Assembly (NCBI RefSeq): GCF_000264785.1
Contig: NZ_AFJI01000069.1
Coordinates: 44 to 57,603, forward strand
Length of the DNA: 57,560 nucleotides
Direction: 5' to 3'
From: Edwardsiella ictaluri ATCC 33202
GTDB taxonomy: Bacteria; Pseudomonadota; Gammaproteobacteria; Enterobacterales; Enterobacteriaceae
A program made the translations under genes and the position numbers. The notes below the pieces were generated by a model. It worked only from the letters and a program-made list of their open reading frames with translations. It was not told where the DNA came from and did not search any database. Of this stretch, positions 18,712 to 28,388 are shown one piece after another. Every line of letters begins with the position of its first letter. Positions within the stretch are counted from its first letter, which is position 1.

Positions 18712-20241
18712 ATGACCGATCACGCGCCCTTCACACCGGCCAGCGCCGGCTCGCCATTGCAGCTAAAAGCCCGCTATGACAACTTTATCAACGGCCAATG
18801 GCGGGCTCCCGTCGAGGGCAACTACTTTATTAATTTAACGCCCATCACCGGGCAGCCGCTGTGCGAAGTCGCCAGTTCCGGGCGGCAGGATATCGATTTG
18901 GCGCTGGATGCCGCCCATGCGGCCCGTGCAGCCTGGGGACAAACCTCGGTACAGCAGCGTGCGGCCCTGCTGAACAAAATCGCCGATCGTATGGAGCAAC
19001 ATCTGGTAGAGCTGGCCCATGCCGAAACCTGGGATAATGGGAAACCCATCCGGGAAACCCTCAATGCCGATGTGCCGCTGGCTATTGACCATTTCCGCTA
19101 TTTTGCCGCCTGTATCCGCGCCCAGGAGGGGGGGATCAGCGAAATCGACCATGAAACTGTCGCTTACCACTTCCATGAACCGCTTGGCGTGGTCGGCCAG
19201 ATAATTCCGTGGAACTTCCCGCTGCTGATGGCCTGTTGGAAACTGGCACCGGCGCTGGCGGCAGGCAACTGTGTGGTACTCAAACCCGCCAAACTGACGC
19301 CGCTGTCCGTGCTGACGTTAATGGAGCTCATCGGCGATCTGTTGCCACCGGGCATCGTCAACGTGGTCAACGGTGCAGGGGGAGATATTGGCGAATATTT
19401 GGCAACCTCGCCACGTATCGCCAAAGTTGCTTTTACCGGTTCGACAGAGGTCGGCCAGCGCATCATGGGGTATGCGGCCCAAAACGTTATCCCGGTGACG
19501 CTGGAGCTGGGGGGAAAATCACCGAACATCTTTTTTGAAGACGTCATGGATAAGGATGACGCCTTTCTGGATAAGGCGCTGGAAGGCCTGGCCATGTTCG
19601 CCTTTAACCAGGGAGAGGTCTGCACCTGTCCCAGCCGGGCGCTCATCCAGGAGTCCATCTATGAACGCTTTATGGAGCGCGCCATCCGGCGGGTAGAGAC
19701 TATCCGCAGCGGGAACCCCTTAGATACCGAAACCCAGATGGGCGCACAGGTCTCTGCAGGTCAAGTGGAGACCATCCTCAACTACATCGCCCTGGGACAA
19801 AAGGAGGGGGCGCAGCTGTTGACCGGCGGTGGGATACACCACCAGACGGGCGCACTGGCGCAAGGGTACTATCTGCAGCCCACCATTCTGCGCGGCCACA
19901 ACCGCATGCGTATTTTCCAGGAGGAAATCTTTGGCCCGGTGCTGGCCGTAACCACCTTCCGCGATCGCGATGAGGCGCTGGCGCTGGCCAACGACAGCCA
20001 CTATGGCCTTGGCGCTGGCGTATGGACCCGTAATGGCACACTGGCTTACCAGATGGGGCGAGGCATTCAGGCCGGACGGGTCTGGACCAACTGCTACCAT
20101 GCCTACCCGGCTCACGCGGCATTCGGTGGCTATAAACAGTCCGGAATCGGGCGTGAAACCCACAAAATGATGCTGGATCATTATCAACAGACGAAATGCC
20201 TGCTGGTCAGCTACAGCGATCGCGCATTGGGGTTTTTCTGA
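18712..20241 (+). CDS. aldB: Aldehyde dehydrogenase AldB
   Basis: Cytoplasmic NAD(P)-dependent aldehyde dehydrogenase (509 residues), close to E. coli AldB, which oxidises acetaldehyde and other aldehydes in stationary phase. The catalytic glutamate lies in [10 protein letters not shown] and the catalytic cysteine in [14 protein letters not shown] near residue 300. The cofactor-binding blocks [20 protein letters not shown] and FTGSTEVGQ are intact. The ATG at 18712 has AAGGAG six bases upstream; the frame is open further to 18649 without homology. Its own promoter is likely in the selB-aldB gap, and an intrinsic-type hairpin follows. Confidence 0.97.
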   Translation: MTDHAPFTPASAGSPLQLKARYDNFINGQWRAPVEGNYFINLTPITGQPLCEVASSGRQDIDLALDAAHAARAAWGQTSVQQRAALLNKIADRMEQHLVELAHAETWDNGKPIRETLNADVPLAIDHFRYFAACIRAQEGGISEIDHETVAYHFHEPLGVVGQIIPWNFPLLMACWKLAPALAAGNCVVLKPAKLTPLSVLTLMELIGDLLPPGIVNVVNGAGGDIGEYLATSPRIAKVAFTGSTEVGQRIMGYAAQNVIPVTLELGGKSPNIFFEDVMDKDDAFLDKALEGLAMFAFNQGEVCTCPSRALIQESIYERFMERAIRRVETIRSGNPLDTETQMGAQVSAGQVETILNYIALGQKEGAQLLTGGGIHHQTGALAQGYYLQPTILRGHNRMRIFQEEIFGPVLAVTTFRDRDEALALANDSHYGLGAGVWTRNGTLAYQMGRGIQAGRVWTNCYHAYPAHAAFGGYKQSGIGRETHKMMLDHYQQTKCLLVSYSDRALGFF

Positions 20242-20262
20242 TTCTGAGATTTATCCGCCCAC

Positions 20263-20285
20263 AGACCCGCCCTTAAGGCGGGTCT
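20263..20285 (+). terminator. Hairpin after aldB
   Basis: AGACCCGCC (20263-20271) pairs perfectly with GGCGGGTCT (20277-20285) around a five-base loop, 21 bases after the aldB stop. There is no strong U-tract after it. Probably terminates aldB before kch. Confidence 0.6.
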
Positions 20286-20345
20286 CCCTATCCATTACCG
20301 CCCATACGCGTTACACTTTTTATTATTTCCTTAACGCGCATCGCT

Positions 20346-21632
20346 ATGAAAAAACTGTTCCACCGCGTATGTAGCCTGTTTAAGCCTTCATGGTGTCTGG
20401 CGCTGCTGGTTGCCCTTGAGGGCTATCTGTTTGCCGAACCGGTGGTCATCCAGGCATTCCGCTATGTTCCCGGCGCAATACAGTCATTCCGCAGCTGGAG
20501 AGAAGCACTCTCCATGGTTAATCTGCTGGAGATCCCCCGCGTCATGCTGGGGGTAGCACTGATGCTGATGTCCATCGGTATGCTGTTACGCGCACGCGTC
20601 GCCTGGGCGTTTACCCTGCTGCTGCTGATCGCCATCGCCGTGCTGTCGCTGATCCAGGATCCCAGTCTGCCCATCTGGCAGGCACAGGATCTGGTACGCC
20701 TGCTGTGGCACGATCTCAGGGTGTGGAACTGGCAGGACATCTCGCTGACCAATCTGGAGGGCTACAGCCATAACCTGACGCTGTATACCCTGGTTCTGAT
20801 CGCCCTACTGATACGCTACTGGGAGCGATTTGACCGGGCCAGCCTGGCTGCCGGCAGCCTGTTTGCCCTGGTCAGCTTTGCCTCGTTGCTCATCTACGCC
20901 ATCTTTGGCTCGCTGTATCTGGGCAACGAGTTCAAGCCGCCGATCCTGGACGTGGTCACCGCGTTCTACTTTTCAGTCGTCAGCATGTCCACCGTCGGCT
21001 TCGGCGATATCGTTCCCTATACCGCCACCGCGCGGCTGTTCACCATCTCGGTGATCGTGATGGGAATTACGGTATTCGCCACGTCAATCAGCGCCATCAT
21101 CGGTCCGGTGATCGGCGGCAACCTTAAACGCATGGTTAAAGGCAGGATCTCTCACGTGATGCGCAAAAACCACTTTATCATCGCCGGCGCGTCGCCGCTG
21201 GCGCTCAGTATCTACAAGGGGCTGAAGGAGCGCGGCGATGCGATCACCGCCATCGTCCCGATGAGCGTCGCCCACGAGTACCCGCAGGATGCTGATGTGG
21301 TGGTCGGCGATCCCTCCAGCGCACAGGTGCTGACGGAGGCCGGCGCCGCGCGTGCGCTGTACATTCTGGCGCTGCGCGAGGACGATGCGGAAAACGCCTT
21401 TATCGTCCTGGCAGCCAAAGAGGTGGCAGGCGGCGCCACCAAGACCATTTCGCTGGTCAACGCCAGTAAGCATCTGCAGAAGATCAAGCGGGTACAGCCA
21501 GATATGGTGTTCTCGCTGCAGCTGCTGGGCAGCGAACTGCTGGTGCGCACCCTGAGCGGCGAAGCCATCGACAACAAGCTGGTTACGCAGCTGTTCTTTG
21601 GCAATGCCGAGGTAGCAGGGGAGCAGGACTGA
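20346..21632 (+). CDS. kch: Voltage-gated-type potassium channel Kch
   Basis: Six-membrane-segment potassium channel (428 residues) with a cytoplasmic RCK/TrkA-N domain. The pore region reads FYFSVVSMSTVGFGDIVP (about residues 207-224), with the selectivity filter TVGFGD (E. coli Kch has TVGYGD). The RCK domain begins near residue 275 (KNHFIIAGASPLAL). Its nucleotide-binding loop reads GASPLA where E. coli has GHSILA. DDAENAFIVLAAKE and PDMVFSLQLLGSELLVRTL match E. coli Kch. In E. coli kch lies elsewhere on the chromosome, so its place between aldB and ridA is a rearrangement. Single-gene unit by spacing. Confidence 0.93.
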   Translation: MKKLFHRVCSLFKPSWCLALLVALEGYLFAEPVVIQAFRYVPGAIQSFRSWREALSMVNLLEIPRVMLGVALMLMSIGMLLRARVAWAFTLLLLIAIAVLSLIQDPSLPIWQAQDLVRLLWHDLRVWNWQDISLTNLEGYSHNLTLYTLVLIALLIRYWERFDRASLAAGSLFALVSFASLLIYAIFGSLYLGNEFKPPILDVVTAFYFSVVSMSTVGFGDIVPYTATARLFTISVIVMGITVFATSISAIIGPVIGGNLKRMVKGRISHVMRKNHFIIAGASPLALSIYKGLKERGDAITAIVPMSVAHEYPQDADVVVGDPSSAQVLTEAGAARALYILALREDDAENAFIVLAAKEVAGGATKTISLVNASKHLQKIKRVQPDMVFSLQLLGSELLVRTLSGEAIDNKLVTQLFFGNAEVAGEQD

Positions 21633-21655
21633 CCTCCGTCCGCGCCCCCATGGCC

Positions 21656-21711
21656 GCTGCGTTACCCCCATCGGCGGGGGTAACGCAGCGGTCAGCCCAT
21701 TCGGGCTGACC
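21656..21711. terminator. Two perfect tandem hairpins between convergent kch and ridA
   Basis: GCTGCGTTACCCCC (21656-21669) pairs over 14 bp with GGGGGTAACGCAGC (21676-21689). It is followed at once by GGTCAGCCC (21690-21698) pairing with GGGCTGACC (21703-21711). Both stems are perfect and lie in the 87-base gap between two convergent genes. They probably act as terminators in both directions, although neither has a clear U-tract. Confidence 0.65.
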
Positions 21712-21719
21712 GATAGATA

Positions 21720-22106
21720 TCAGCGACGTAGCGCGATAGCCTCGATTTCGATCTTCACATCTTTCGGCAGGCGAGCCACTTCCACACAGGAGCGGGCCGG
21801 GAACGGCGCACTGTGCTCATTAAAGAACGCTTCATAGGTGGCGTTCACCGTCGCAAAATCATTCAGATCTTTAACGAATACGGTCGTCTTCACGATGCTG
21901 GCCACACTCAGGCCGGCGGCTTCAACGATCGCTTTCACATTTTCCAGCGACTGACGGGCCTGGGCGGCAACATCGTCCGCAACCAGACCGGTTTTTGGGT
22001 CAACCGGGATCTGGCCGGAGGTGATGATCATGTTGCCCAGATCAACGCCCTGTACATAAGGCCCAATGGCGGCCGGTGCGTGCTCAGTGCTGATGGTGCC
22101 AGACAT
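21720..22106 (-). CDS. ridA: 2-iminobutanoate/2-iminopropanoate deaminase RidA
   Basis: Cytoplasmic trimeric deaminase (128 residues) that hydrolyses reactive enamine/imine intermediates released by PLP enzymes such as threonine dehydratase. Family motifs: GPYVQGVDLGNMIITSGQIPVDP near 15-37, QARQSLENVKAIVEAAG, and PARSCVEVARLPKDVKIEIEAIA at the C-terminus, which holds the catalytic arginine. A ribosome site AAGGAG precedes the start. It follows pyrBI in the same direction as in E. coli, separated by about 100 bases, and ends before a pair of strong hairpins. Confidence 0.97.
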   Translation of the reverse strand: MSGTISTEHAPAAIGPYVQGVDLGNMIITSGQIPVDPKTGLVADDVAAQARQSLENVKAIVEAAGLSVASIVKTTVFVKDLNDFATVNATYEAFFNEHSAPFPARSCVEVARLPKDVKIEIEAIALRR

Positions 22107-22205
22107 ATCTGCTCCTTAAGGATGGTAGGATGTGACGTTACCGCGGGACTACGGTAACCAGGCCCCATTATAAGGAGCCCGCACGGCAAATCCCACCCTG
22201 CCGGA

Positions 22206-22667
22206 TCACTGTTCCATCACGGCGTGATGCGCAAACTCTTTCTCACAATACTTGCACTTAAGCAGTACCTCACCGGCACGGGCGCGCACGCTGAAGCTGG
22301 AGCAAACCGGTTCGCTGCGGCTGATGCAGTTACTGTTGGGACAGGTCAGTACGCTGTCGATGCGCTCCGGCAGGCTCGGCACCATCTTGCGCACCACGCT
22401 GTAGTTCTCAATGCAGTTGACCGTAGCGCGCGGGGCGTAAATCGCCAGCTGGTTCACCTGCTCCTCGCTGAGAAAGACATCCTCAATCTTGATCAGATCC
22501 TTGCTGCCCTGTGCGTTAGAGGGCAGATTCAGGCCGATGGTGACCCGCCGATCGGTCTCCGTCAGCTTGAACAGGGTCAGCAGCTTAAAGCCAACGTGCG
22601 CCGGGATATGGTCAATGACGGTGCCGCATTTAATCGCTTCAACCTGTAATTTGTTGTCGTGAGTCAT
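22206..22667 (-). CDS. pyrI: Aspartate carbamoyltransferase regulatory chain
   Basis: Regulatory subunit (153 residues) of aspartate transcarbamoylase. It binds CTP (inhibitor) and ATP (activator) and holds catalytic trimers together through a zinc domain. The N-terminal allosteric domain has [20 protein letters not shown]. The C-terminal zinc domain shows the four cysteines, CPNSNC and CKYC (about residues 109-141). It lies 12 bases downstream of pyrB in the same operon. Confidence 0.98.
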   Translation of the reverse strand: MTHDNKLQVEAIKCGTVIDHIPAHVGFKLLTLFKLTETDRRVTIGLNLPSNAQGSKDLIKIEDVFLSEEQVNQLAIYAPRATVNCIENYSVVRKMVPSLPERIDSVLTCPNSNCISRSEPVCSSFSVRARAGEVLLKCKYCEKEFAHHAVMEQ

Positions 22668-22679
22668 TTCGTTTCTCCC

Positions 22680-23615
22680 TTAGAAATTCAGTTCAGCGTT
22701 GAGGATCAGGGCCAGCAGCGCCTGACGGGCGAAGATACCGTTGCCCGCCTGCTGGAAATAGTAGGCATAGGGGGTGACATCGACGTCGGGGGTGATCTCG
22801 TCGATACGCGGCAGCGGATGCAGCACTTTCAGGTTATCGCGCGCTCCCTCCAGCATCGTGGCGCGCAGAATGAACTGCGACTTAACGTTGGCGTATTCGG
22901 AGGGATCCAGACGCTCTTTCTGTACCCGGGTCATATACAGAATATCCAGCTGTGGAATCACCTCTTCAATGGTTTCATGCAGGCTGTAGGCGATCCCCTT
23001 CTCCTCCAGCATGGTCAGAATATAATCCGGCATCGCCAGGGCCTGCGGAGCGATGAAGAAGAAGCGGTTACCCTCAAACTTGGCCAGCGCCTGAGTCAGG
23101 GAGTGCACGGTGCGCCCATACTTCAGGTCGCCAACCATGGCGATATTGATGTTATTCAGGCGCCCCTGGGTCTCCTGAATAGTAAATAGATCCAGCAGCG
23201 TCTGGGTCGGGTGCTGGTTGGCGCCGTCACCGGCGTTGACCACCGGGATGCGGCCGCAGAACTCCGTGGCCAGACGGGCGGCCCCCTCCTGCGGGTGACG
23301 CATCACGATGGCGTCGACATAGGTGCCGATCACCGAGATGGTATCCGCCAGCGTCTCCCCCTTCTTGCCCAGCGAGGTGTTGCTGCTGTCGGCAAAGCCG
23401 ACCACCGAGGCGCCCAGGCGGTGCATGGCGGTTTCAAAAGAGAGGCGGGTACGGGTGGAGGCCTCAAAGAACAGGCTGGCGATCACCTTGTGGCGCAGCA
23501 GCTCCGGCTGCGGCGTGGCCTTCAGGCGGGCGGCGGTATCAAGTACCAGCTCAAGCTCGCGGCGACTCAGATCGTTGATGGAGACAATATCTTTTAGATA
23601 CAAGGGATTAGCCAT
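22680..23615 (-). CDS. pyrB: Aspartate carbamoyltransferase catalytic chain
   Basis: Catalytic subunit (311 residues) making carbamoyl aspartate from carbamoyl phosphate and aspartate, the committed step of pyrimidine synthesis. The carbamoyl-phosphate motif STRTRLSFE is at about residue 53. [17 protein letters not shown] and HPLPRIDEI, which carry aspartate- and phosphate-binding residues, are present. The gene is preceded by the pyrL leader and attenuator. It competes with argI, 17 kb away in this window, for carbamoyl phosphate. Confidence 0.98.
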   Translation of the reverse strand: MANPLYLKDIVSINDLSRRELELVLDTAARLKATPQPELLRHKVIASLFFEASTRTRLSFETAMHRLGASVVGFADSSNTSLGKKGETLADTISVIGTYVDAIVMRHPQEGAARLATEFCGRIPVVNAGDGANQHPTQTLLDLFTIQETQGRLNNINIAMVGDLKYGRTVHSLTQALAKFEGNRFFFIAPQALAMPDYILTMLEEKGIAYSLHETIEEVIPQLDILYMTRVQKERLDPSEYANVKSQFILRATMLEGARDNLKVLHPLPRIDEITPDVDVTPYAYYFQQAGNGIFARQALLALILNAELNF

Positions 23616-23696
23616 TGGTGCTCTCCTATTCTGACGCCAGCGACGCGGGCATCCTGTTCACTCGGGTTAATTTTTCAACTTGCCGGATTATGGGCA

Positions 23697-23724
23697 AAAA
23701 AAAACCCTCAAATGAGGGGTTTTC
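23697..23724 (-). terminator. pyrBI attenuator
   Basis: On the minus strand AAAACCCCTCATTTGAGGGTTTTTTTTT forms a stem of ACCCCTC/GAGGGT type followed by a long U run (plus-strand A run 23696-23704). It lies just before pyrB and inside the end of the leader reading frame. Upstream is a U-rich tract (plus-strand GAGAAAAACGG, 23744-23754) where RNA polymerase would pause at low UTP. This is the classical UTP-sensing attenuation layout. Confidence 0.88.
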
Positions 23725-23833
23725 TACGATCGAGGATACGACGGGAGAAAAACGGCCAGTGGCTGCCCTGATGGGGCAGATTTTTCGGTCGCATCACGAC
23801 CGATAAACCACAATAGCCTACGCTGTTTCTCAT
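23708..23833 (-). CDS. pyrL: pyrBI operon leader peptide
   Basis: Short leader frame of 41 residues starting at the ATG at 23833 with GGGAGA upstream. It ends with the stop inside the attenuator stem. The length is close to the 44 residues of E. coli PyrL, but the sequence differs, as expected of a leader whose position matters more than its product. Its last codons cover the pyrimidine-rich pause region and the terminator (peptide end HWPFFSRRILDRRKPLI). Tightly following ribosomes at low UTP would prevent the hairpin and allow pyrBI transcription. An alternative in-frame ATG is at 23794. Confidence 0.75.
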   Translation of the reverse strand: MRNSVGYCGLSVVMRPKNLPHQGSHWPFFSRRILDRRKPLI

Positions 23834-23858
23834 GCTGTCTCCCGGCAAATTGTCCGGC

Positions 23859-23888
23859 ATTATACTCATCGATCCCCTCGCCGCAAGC
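23859..23888 (-). promoter_or_regulatory. Putative pyrL-pyrBI promoter
   Basis: On the minus strand TTGCGG and a perfect -10 hexamer TATAAT (plus-strand ATTATA, 23859-23864) are 16 bases apart. The -10 is about 25 bases before the pyrL start. The -35 match is weak. Confidence 0.55.
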
Positions 23889-23995
23889 ACAATCTTCCCC
23901 AGTGATTGATTTAGCGCAAACGGTTACTTGATTAATAAAGCATCCGTTTGGTTAATCATCGTACCGATGCAAGCGCCACCGGGTTAGCGATGCAC

Positions 23996-25942
23996 CTAAT
24001 CCAGCAGCACGCTGCGGTATCGATACAGCACATCGGCAAGCTGATGCAACGGCTGCAGCACGGCGCTGGCGATACCCTGCCGCGCCAGACAATCGGCATA
24101 GTCACCCAGCTCCGTCGTCAACTGCAAAAGAGCACCGCTGCACCGTGCCGAACCGCCCCCGCTCAAGAGCCGGGTTGCCGCTGCGTCGATAGCACGCAGC
24201 CGCCCGGCATCACATGGCAGCGCCGAGTGCGCCAAACGCTGCTGTAGGACGATCAGCGTCAGCGCCAGGCGATAACGCCCAATGTCATCGGGAAACAGCG
24301 TCAGCAGCAAAAGCAGCTGGCGGTAGAGGGCCGGCAGCAGGTTTCCACGCGTCCCCTCTCTCCGCAGGGCCGCCACTGCGCCAAACGCCAGATGCCGCAT
24401 CAACGCCCGCCCGGTGCGGGCGCGCGAACGATCGTGTACCACCAGCAGCACCACCAGCGCCAGCAGGCAACCGACCATCTGGCCGATAGCGCTGTCGACA
24501 AAGCGCTCTATCGGAAACCCCATCGGATTGCTGAGCGCCAGAATATTCAGGGTCGAGGCCAGCGTTCCCATCGATCCCAGACGGCGCTTTTGTACCGCCA
24601 TCCCGCAGATAAAGGTCAACGCGCCCAGGCTCAGGCACAACAGTACCAGGCTTTGTTGCGTGGCGGGAAGGATCAGCGTGTAGTACAGTGCGCCGACCGG
24701 CAGCGCCACCAGCGAGCCCATCAAAAAGTCAATCGCCGCCATCCGCGGATTGGGGGTGCGTACCGCCAGCGAGGTCACTACCGCGATCATGATCATACAG
24801 CCGCTGCCCGCGCTCCAGCCGCTCCACAGCCAAAACAGCGCGCCCAGCGAGGTGGCCAGCCAGGTGCGCAGGCCATTGATCAATGCATGGTGCCCCTGGA
24901 CGGAGTAGAGCGGGCGCGGTGCGGTGTCGTGAGCGAGGGTCGCCGCCTCATACCGCCCGATACGGACATTGCTCGCCACACCTTTGACCAACAGTTGCAG
25001 CCGACTGGCGCCACCGATCCAGCCGATCAGCGCGGGCGGCAGCTGATGCTCCCCGTGCGCCACCAGCAGGCGACGCAGCTGCTTTAAGCGTTGATAGGCC
25101 TCCTCAGGCGTGTCTACCGGAGCAGCTATCAGGGCCAAAAACGGCGCAGGCAGCGCCATAGGGGTCTGACACTGAGTCAGAAAAATTTCACATGCCCGGG
25201 TGATCAGCGTCAGCGATAGGGTGTGCAGCGCCGTTAGCCGACGACAGGCACGCGGCCAGCGAGACGACTCCAGCGCCAGGCTGGCGCGCATCTCTTCCAG
25301 CGTATGACTCTCCCTAATCAACCTGTGCCAGCTCCGGTCGATGGCATCACCGTCGCGACCGTCGACACAGCACTGTAGCAGGCGTAGCTGGCCGAGCAAC
25401 ATGCCGCCGACGACGCGATCCACCTCCCCCTTAACCGAGCGCGGCGCCAGCAGCGTATCTACCAGCACCGCGCAGACGATCCCCAGCACGATCTCCCCAC
25501 AGCGCTCCAGAGCCAGCTGCAGGATAAACTGCGGCTCGCCGAGGCAGGAGACGACGATGATCAACGCCGTATAACCGGACAACCCCAGTGCATAGGAGTT
25601 CTCCATACGCACCAGCGACGACAGCCAAGTGCAGACACCCGCCCACAGGCAGCACAGCAGGATCATCAGTAGCGGTGCGCGAATCAATAGCATCATCAGC
25701 AGCAGGGCGCACAGGGAACCCAATACCGTGCCGATGATACGCAGCCAGCCGCGGTAGCGAATGGCGCCAGAAAAAGGCTCACCGCCAGCGGCAAAGGCCG
25801 GGGCAGCGGCCACCAGGGCAGCGGTCAGCGCTGACCAGCGCGGCATCGGCAGACCGAAATAGAACCCGAGCAGCAGCGACAGAACGCTTGCCAGCGTCAG
25901 CTTGCAGGCAAAGCGCAGGCGGATCGCGCGTGGATACAGCAT
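23996..25942 (-). CDS. aaeB: p-Hydroxybenzoic acid efflux pump subunit AaeB (FUSC family)
   Basis: Inner-membrane transporter of 648 residues with two blocks of hydrophobic segments (about residues 10-170 and 355-500), each followed by a cytoplasmic helical region; this is the FUSC/aromatic acid exporter architecture. Shared with E. coli AaeB: PAFAAGGEPFSGAIRYRGWLRIIGT near 50, WLSSLVRMENSYALGLSGYTALI, MIMIAVVTSLAVRTPNPRMAAIDF and QKRRLGSMGTLAS. The ATG at 25942 matches the E. coli length; the open frame from 26023 overlaps the end of aaeA. With AaeA it should export hydroxylated aromatic carboxylic acids. Last gene of aaeXAB. Confidence 0.95.
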   Translation of the reverse strand: MLYPRAIRLRFACKLTLASVLSLLLGFYFGLPMPRWSALTAALVAAAPAFAAGGEPFSGAIRYRGWLRIIGTVLGSLCALLLMMLLIRAPLLMILLCCLWAGVCTWLSSLVRMENSYALGLSGYTALIIVVSCLGEPQFILQLALERCGEIVLGIVCAVLVDTLLAPRSVKGEVDRVVGGMLLGQLRLLQCCVDGRDGDAIDRSWHRLIRESHTLEEMRASLALESSRWPRACRRLTALHTLSLTLITRACEIFLTQCQTPMALPAPFLALIAAPVDTPEEAYQRLKQLRRLLVAHGEHQLPPALIGWIGGASRLQLLVKGVASNVRIGRYEAATLAHDTAPRPLYSVQGHHALINGLRTWLATSLGALFWLWSGWSAGSGCMIMIAVVTSLAVRTPNPRMAAIDFLMGSLVALPVGALYYTLILPATQQSLVLLCLSLGALTFICGMAVQKRRLGSMGTLASTLNILALSNPMGFPIERFVDSAIGQMVGCLLALVVLLVVHDRSRARTGRALMRHLAFGAVAALRREGTRGNLLPALYRQLLLLLTLFPDDIGRYRLALTLIVLQQRLAHSALPCDAGRLRAIDAAATRLLSGGGSARCSGALLQLTTELGDYADCLARQGIASAVLQPLHQLADVLYRYRSVLLD

Positions 25943-25955
25943 ATTAGCCCCCGAC

Positions 25956-26891
25956 TCAGCCCAACTCACGCAGACGTTGCAGCAGACGCCGGTACGGCGC
26001 CGGGCGCGCGGCCTGCGCCTCACCGCCGGTGCCGATCACTACCGTCGCCGTGGTACCCGCCGGATAGGGATGCGCCTGGGTCGCCGCATCCAGGCGAATA
26101 CGCACCGGCACCCGCTGCGCCAGACGTACCCACTCCAGATTGGAGTCCACCGTCGCCAACCCTTTACGCCCCGGCGTCGCGCTGCCGTCGTTGACCCCGG
26201 CGGAGATACTGTCCACCGTACCGTGCAGAATGCGATCGCTGCCCAGCGGCGTGATCTGCACCGGTGAGCCGCGGCGGACTCCCGTCAGCTTGGTCTCCTC
26301 CATATAGGCCTGCACGTAAAAGCTGTTCTGCTTAATCAGCGCCACGGCGTTAACCCCGCGGTTGATAAACTCGCCGCCGTGAACCTGCAGGTTGGTCACC
26401 CAGCCGCTGGCCGGTGCCCGCACCACCGTGCGCTCCAGATCCAGCTGCGCCAGGGTCAGGGTCGCCTGGGCTCTGGCCAACTGTTGCTCGGCCGCCGCCA
26501 GCGCGCTGTAGGCGAGATCGATGCTCTCCTGAGCGACGAGACGTCCGCCCAGATCGGCCCGGCGCTGCGACTCTCGCCGTTTCTCCGTCACCAGCGCCTG
26601 ATAGTAGCGCTCGTCCGCCTCGGCCTGCGCCAACGCCGCGCGGTAGCGCTGCGGATCGATGCGGAACAGCACCGCCCCCTGCGCCACCCGCTGGTTATCT
26701 TGTACCTGCACGCTTTCCACCAGCCCACTGACGTCGGGGGCGATGGCCACCACGTCGGCGCTGAAACGCGCATCCCGCGTCCAGGGAGAGGCGGTATAGA
26801 ACACCCAGGCCTTGGAGACCGCCAGTACGGCCAGCGCCAGTAAGGCCAGCGTAACGGTCGCCCGCGTCATGCGTCCAATCCAACGCTTCAC
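25956..26891 (-). CDS. aaeA: p-Hydroxybenzoic acid efflux pump subunit AaeA
   Basis: Periplasmic adaptor (membrane fusion protein) of 311 residues with one N-terminal membrane anchor (about 11-31). The block [24 protein letters not shown] begins the lipoyl half-domain. A coiled-coil hairpin follows (about 90-150), then the second lipoyl half [45 protein letters not shown] near 245-265 is nearly identical to E. coli AaeA. It bridges AaeB to an outer-membrane channel. It lies 13 bases upstream of aaeB and 10 bases downstream of aaeX. Confidence 0.97.
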   Translation of the reverse strand: MKRWIGRMTRATVTLALLALAVLAVSKAWVFYTASPWTRDARFSADVVAIAPDVSGLVESVQVQDNQRVAQGAVLFRIDPQRYRAALAQAEADERYYQALVTEKRRESQRRADLGGRLVAQESIDLAYSALAAAEQQLARAQATLTLAQLDLERTVVRAPASGWVTNLQVHGGEFINRGVNAVALIKQNSFYVQAYMEETKLTGVRRGSPVQITPLGSDRILHGTVDSISAGVNDGSATPGRKGLATVDSNLEWVRLAQRVPVRIRLDAATQAHPYPAGTTATVVIGTGGEAQAARPAPYRRLLQRLRELG

Positions 26892-26901
26892 AGAACCCCC
26901 T

Positions 26902-27105
26902 TCAGATAAAAAGCCAGCTCACCAAATAAAAAAGACACCCGTACAGCGCGCAGTTAAACAGCGCGGGATGCCAAATCATGTCGTACAGCCCGCTGGGCTG
27001 CAGCAGACGCCGCAACAGCCAGAACAGGGGCAAAGCCGCCAGCAGCGCAAAAAAGGCCGGCGGGAAAGAGAGGCCAAACAGCACCATCACGGGCAGCGTT
27101 CCCAT
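26902..27105 (-). CDS. aaeX: AaeX membrane protein
   Basis: Small inner-membrane protein of 67 residues with two membrane segments, the first gene of aae[15 protein letters not shown] and [21 protein letters not shown] match E. coli AaeX along its whole 67-residue length. The start at ATG 27105 has AAGGA eight bases upstream; the longer open frame to 27252 is not supported. Its role in efflux is not known. Confidence 0.93.
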   Translation of the reverse strand: MGTLPVMVLFGLSFPPAFFALLAALPLFWLLRRLLQPSGLYDMIWHPALFNCALYGCLFYLVSWLFI

Positions 27106-27413
27106 GGCAAAATCCTTACTCAACGACGCATGCCCGCACGCGGCTGATGACGAAGTGCGACGGACAGAGAAAAAAGGGGTGGAGGTTACGCGATGTACGC
27201 CGCAGGCGCCGGGCGGAACAGATGCGTCCCGACATCGGCGACGCGGGAGCATGTTAGCCTAATGCGCCGTGGGGATATATAATCTGTGACGCAAATCACT
27301 TTTTACTATAAATAAACAATCATCGGTGATTATCTATTATTGACAGAGAAAAACGAACATAAAACATACAAATGGTTTTAAATGCGGCTACCACCATTAA
27401 GACAGGATTAAAA
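27106..27413. promoter_or_regulatory. Divergent control region aaeXAB / aaeR
   Basis: A 308-base gap between the divergent efflux operon and its LysR regulator. The part near aaeR (about 27280-27410) is strongly AT-rich and includes TTGACA at 27340-27345, without a convincing -10 at the right distance. LysR-type regulators normally bind such a region; I could not pick a unique operator. Confidence 0.5.
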
Positions 27414-28334
27414 ATGGAGCGATTAAAGCGTATGGCCATCTTCGCCCGGGTGGTCGAATGCGGCTCATTTACCGGCGCCGCAGCGCAGCTGGCGATGAGC
27501 GTATCATCCATCAGCCAGACCATTACCAAGCTGGAGCAATCTCTGCAGATCAGGCTGCTCAACCGCAGTACCCGCCGCATCAGCCTGACCGAGGCCGGAC
27601 GCATCTATTATCAGGGCTGCCGTAAGATGCTGCAGGAGGCCCAGGAGGTGCACGAACAGCTGTATGCCTACAACAATACTCCCAGCGGAACCCTGCGCAT
27701 CGGTTGCTCGGCCACCATGGCGCAAAACGTTCTGGCACCGATCAGCGCCAGGATGCTGGCCGAATACCCCGGACTGTCGGTCAATCTGGTCACCGGCGTC
27801 CCGGCGCCCGATCTGATCGCCGACGGGCTGGATCTGGTGGTCCGCGCCGGCGATCTACAGGACTCACGCCTGTTCTGCCGCTCCCTGGGCGCCATGCCCA
27901 TGGTGATCTGCGCCGCCAAATGCTATCTGCAGCGGCACGGAACTCCGGAGAACCCCGCCGAGCTGGGCAGCTATAGCTGGCTCAACTTTAGCGGCCAGCC
28001 CGCCCCCGAACTCACGCTGACCGCCCCGGAGGGGGAGTCGCTACGGCTGATGCCCAGCGGACGTTTCCATACCAATGATGCCCAGACCCTGCTGAGCTGG
28101 CTGAATGCCGGGGCCGGGATCACCTATCTGCCACTGATGTGGGTGATCGATGCGGTGCGGCGTAAAGAGGTCGAGATCCTGTTTCCCCAGTACCAGTCCC
28201 CCCCGCGCCCGGTATATGCGCTATACGCCCAGAAAGCGCACCTGCCCATCAAGCTGCGTCTCTGCCTGGAGTACCTGAGCGACTACTTTGCCCAGATGGC
28301 GGATACCTTCCGCGATACCCGCCAGGAGAAATAG
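27414..28334 (+). CDS. aaeR: LysR-type transcriptional activator AaeR
   Basis: LysR regulator of 306 residues. Residues 1-60 form the winged helix-turn-helix (MERLKRMAIFARVVECGSFT, AAAQLAMSVSSISQTITKLE). The effector-binding domain follows from about 90 (GTLRIGCSATMAQNVLAP). High similarity to E. coli AaeR, including GLSVNLVTGVPAPDLIADGLD. The ATG at 27414 matches the E. coli start. It is divergent from aaeXAB, which it should activate in response to aromatic acids such as p-hydroxybenzoate, and convergent with tldD. Confidence 0.95.
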   Translation: MERLKRMAIFARVVECGSFTGAAAQLAMSVSSISQTITKLEQSLQIRLLNRSTRRISLTEAGRIYYQGCRKMLQEAQEVHEQLYAYNNTPSGTLRIGCSATMAQNVLAPISARMLAEYPGLSVNLVTGVPAPDLIADGLDLVVRAGDLQDSRLFCRSLGAMPMVICAAKCYLQRHGTPENPAELGSYSWLNFSGQPAPELTLTAPEGESLRLMPSGRFHTNDAQTLLSWLNAGAGITYLPLMWVIDAVRRKEVEILFPQYQSPPRPVYALYAQKAHLPIKLRLCLEYLSDYFAQMADTFRDTRQEK

Positions 28335-28360
28335 CGCGGGCCGGCAAAGGCCGGCCCGCG
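28335..28360. terminator. Hairpin between convergent aaeR and tldD
   Basis: CGCGGGCCGGC (28335-28345) pairs perfectly with GCCGGCCCGCG (28350-28360) around AAAG, starting at the aaeR stop codon. No U-tract follows. Probably terminates both convergent units. Confidence 0.6.
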
Positions 28361-28388
28361 GGAGATACCGTGGCGAATCGCGCCGAAC

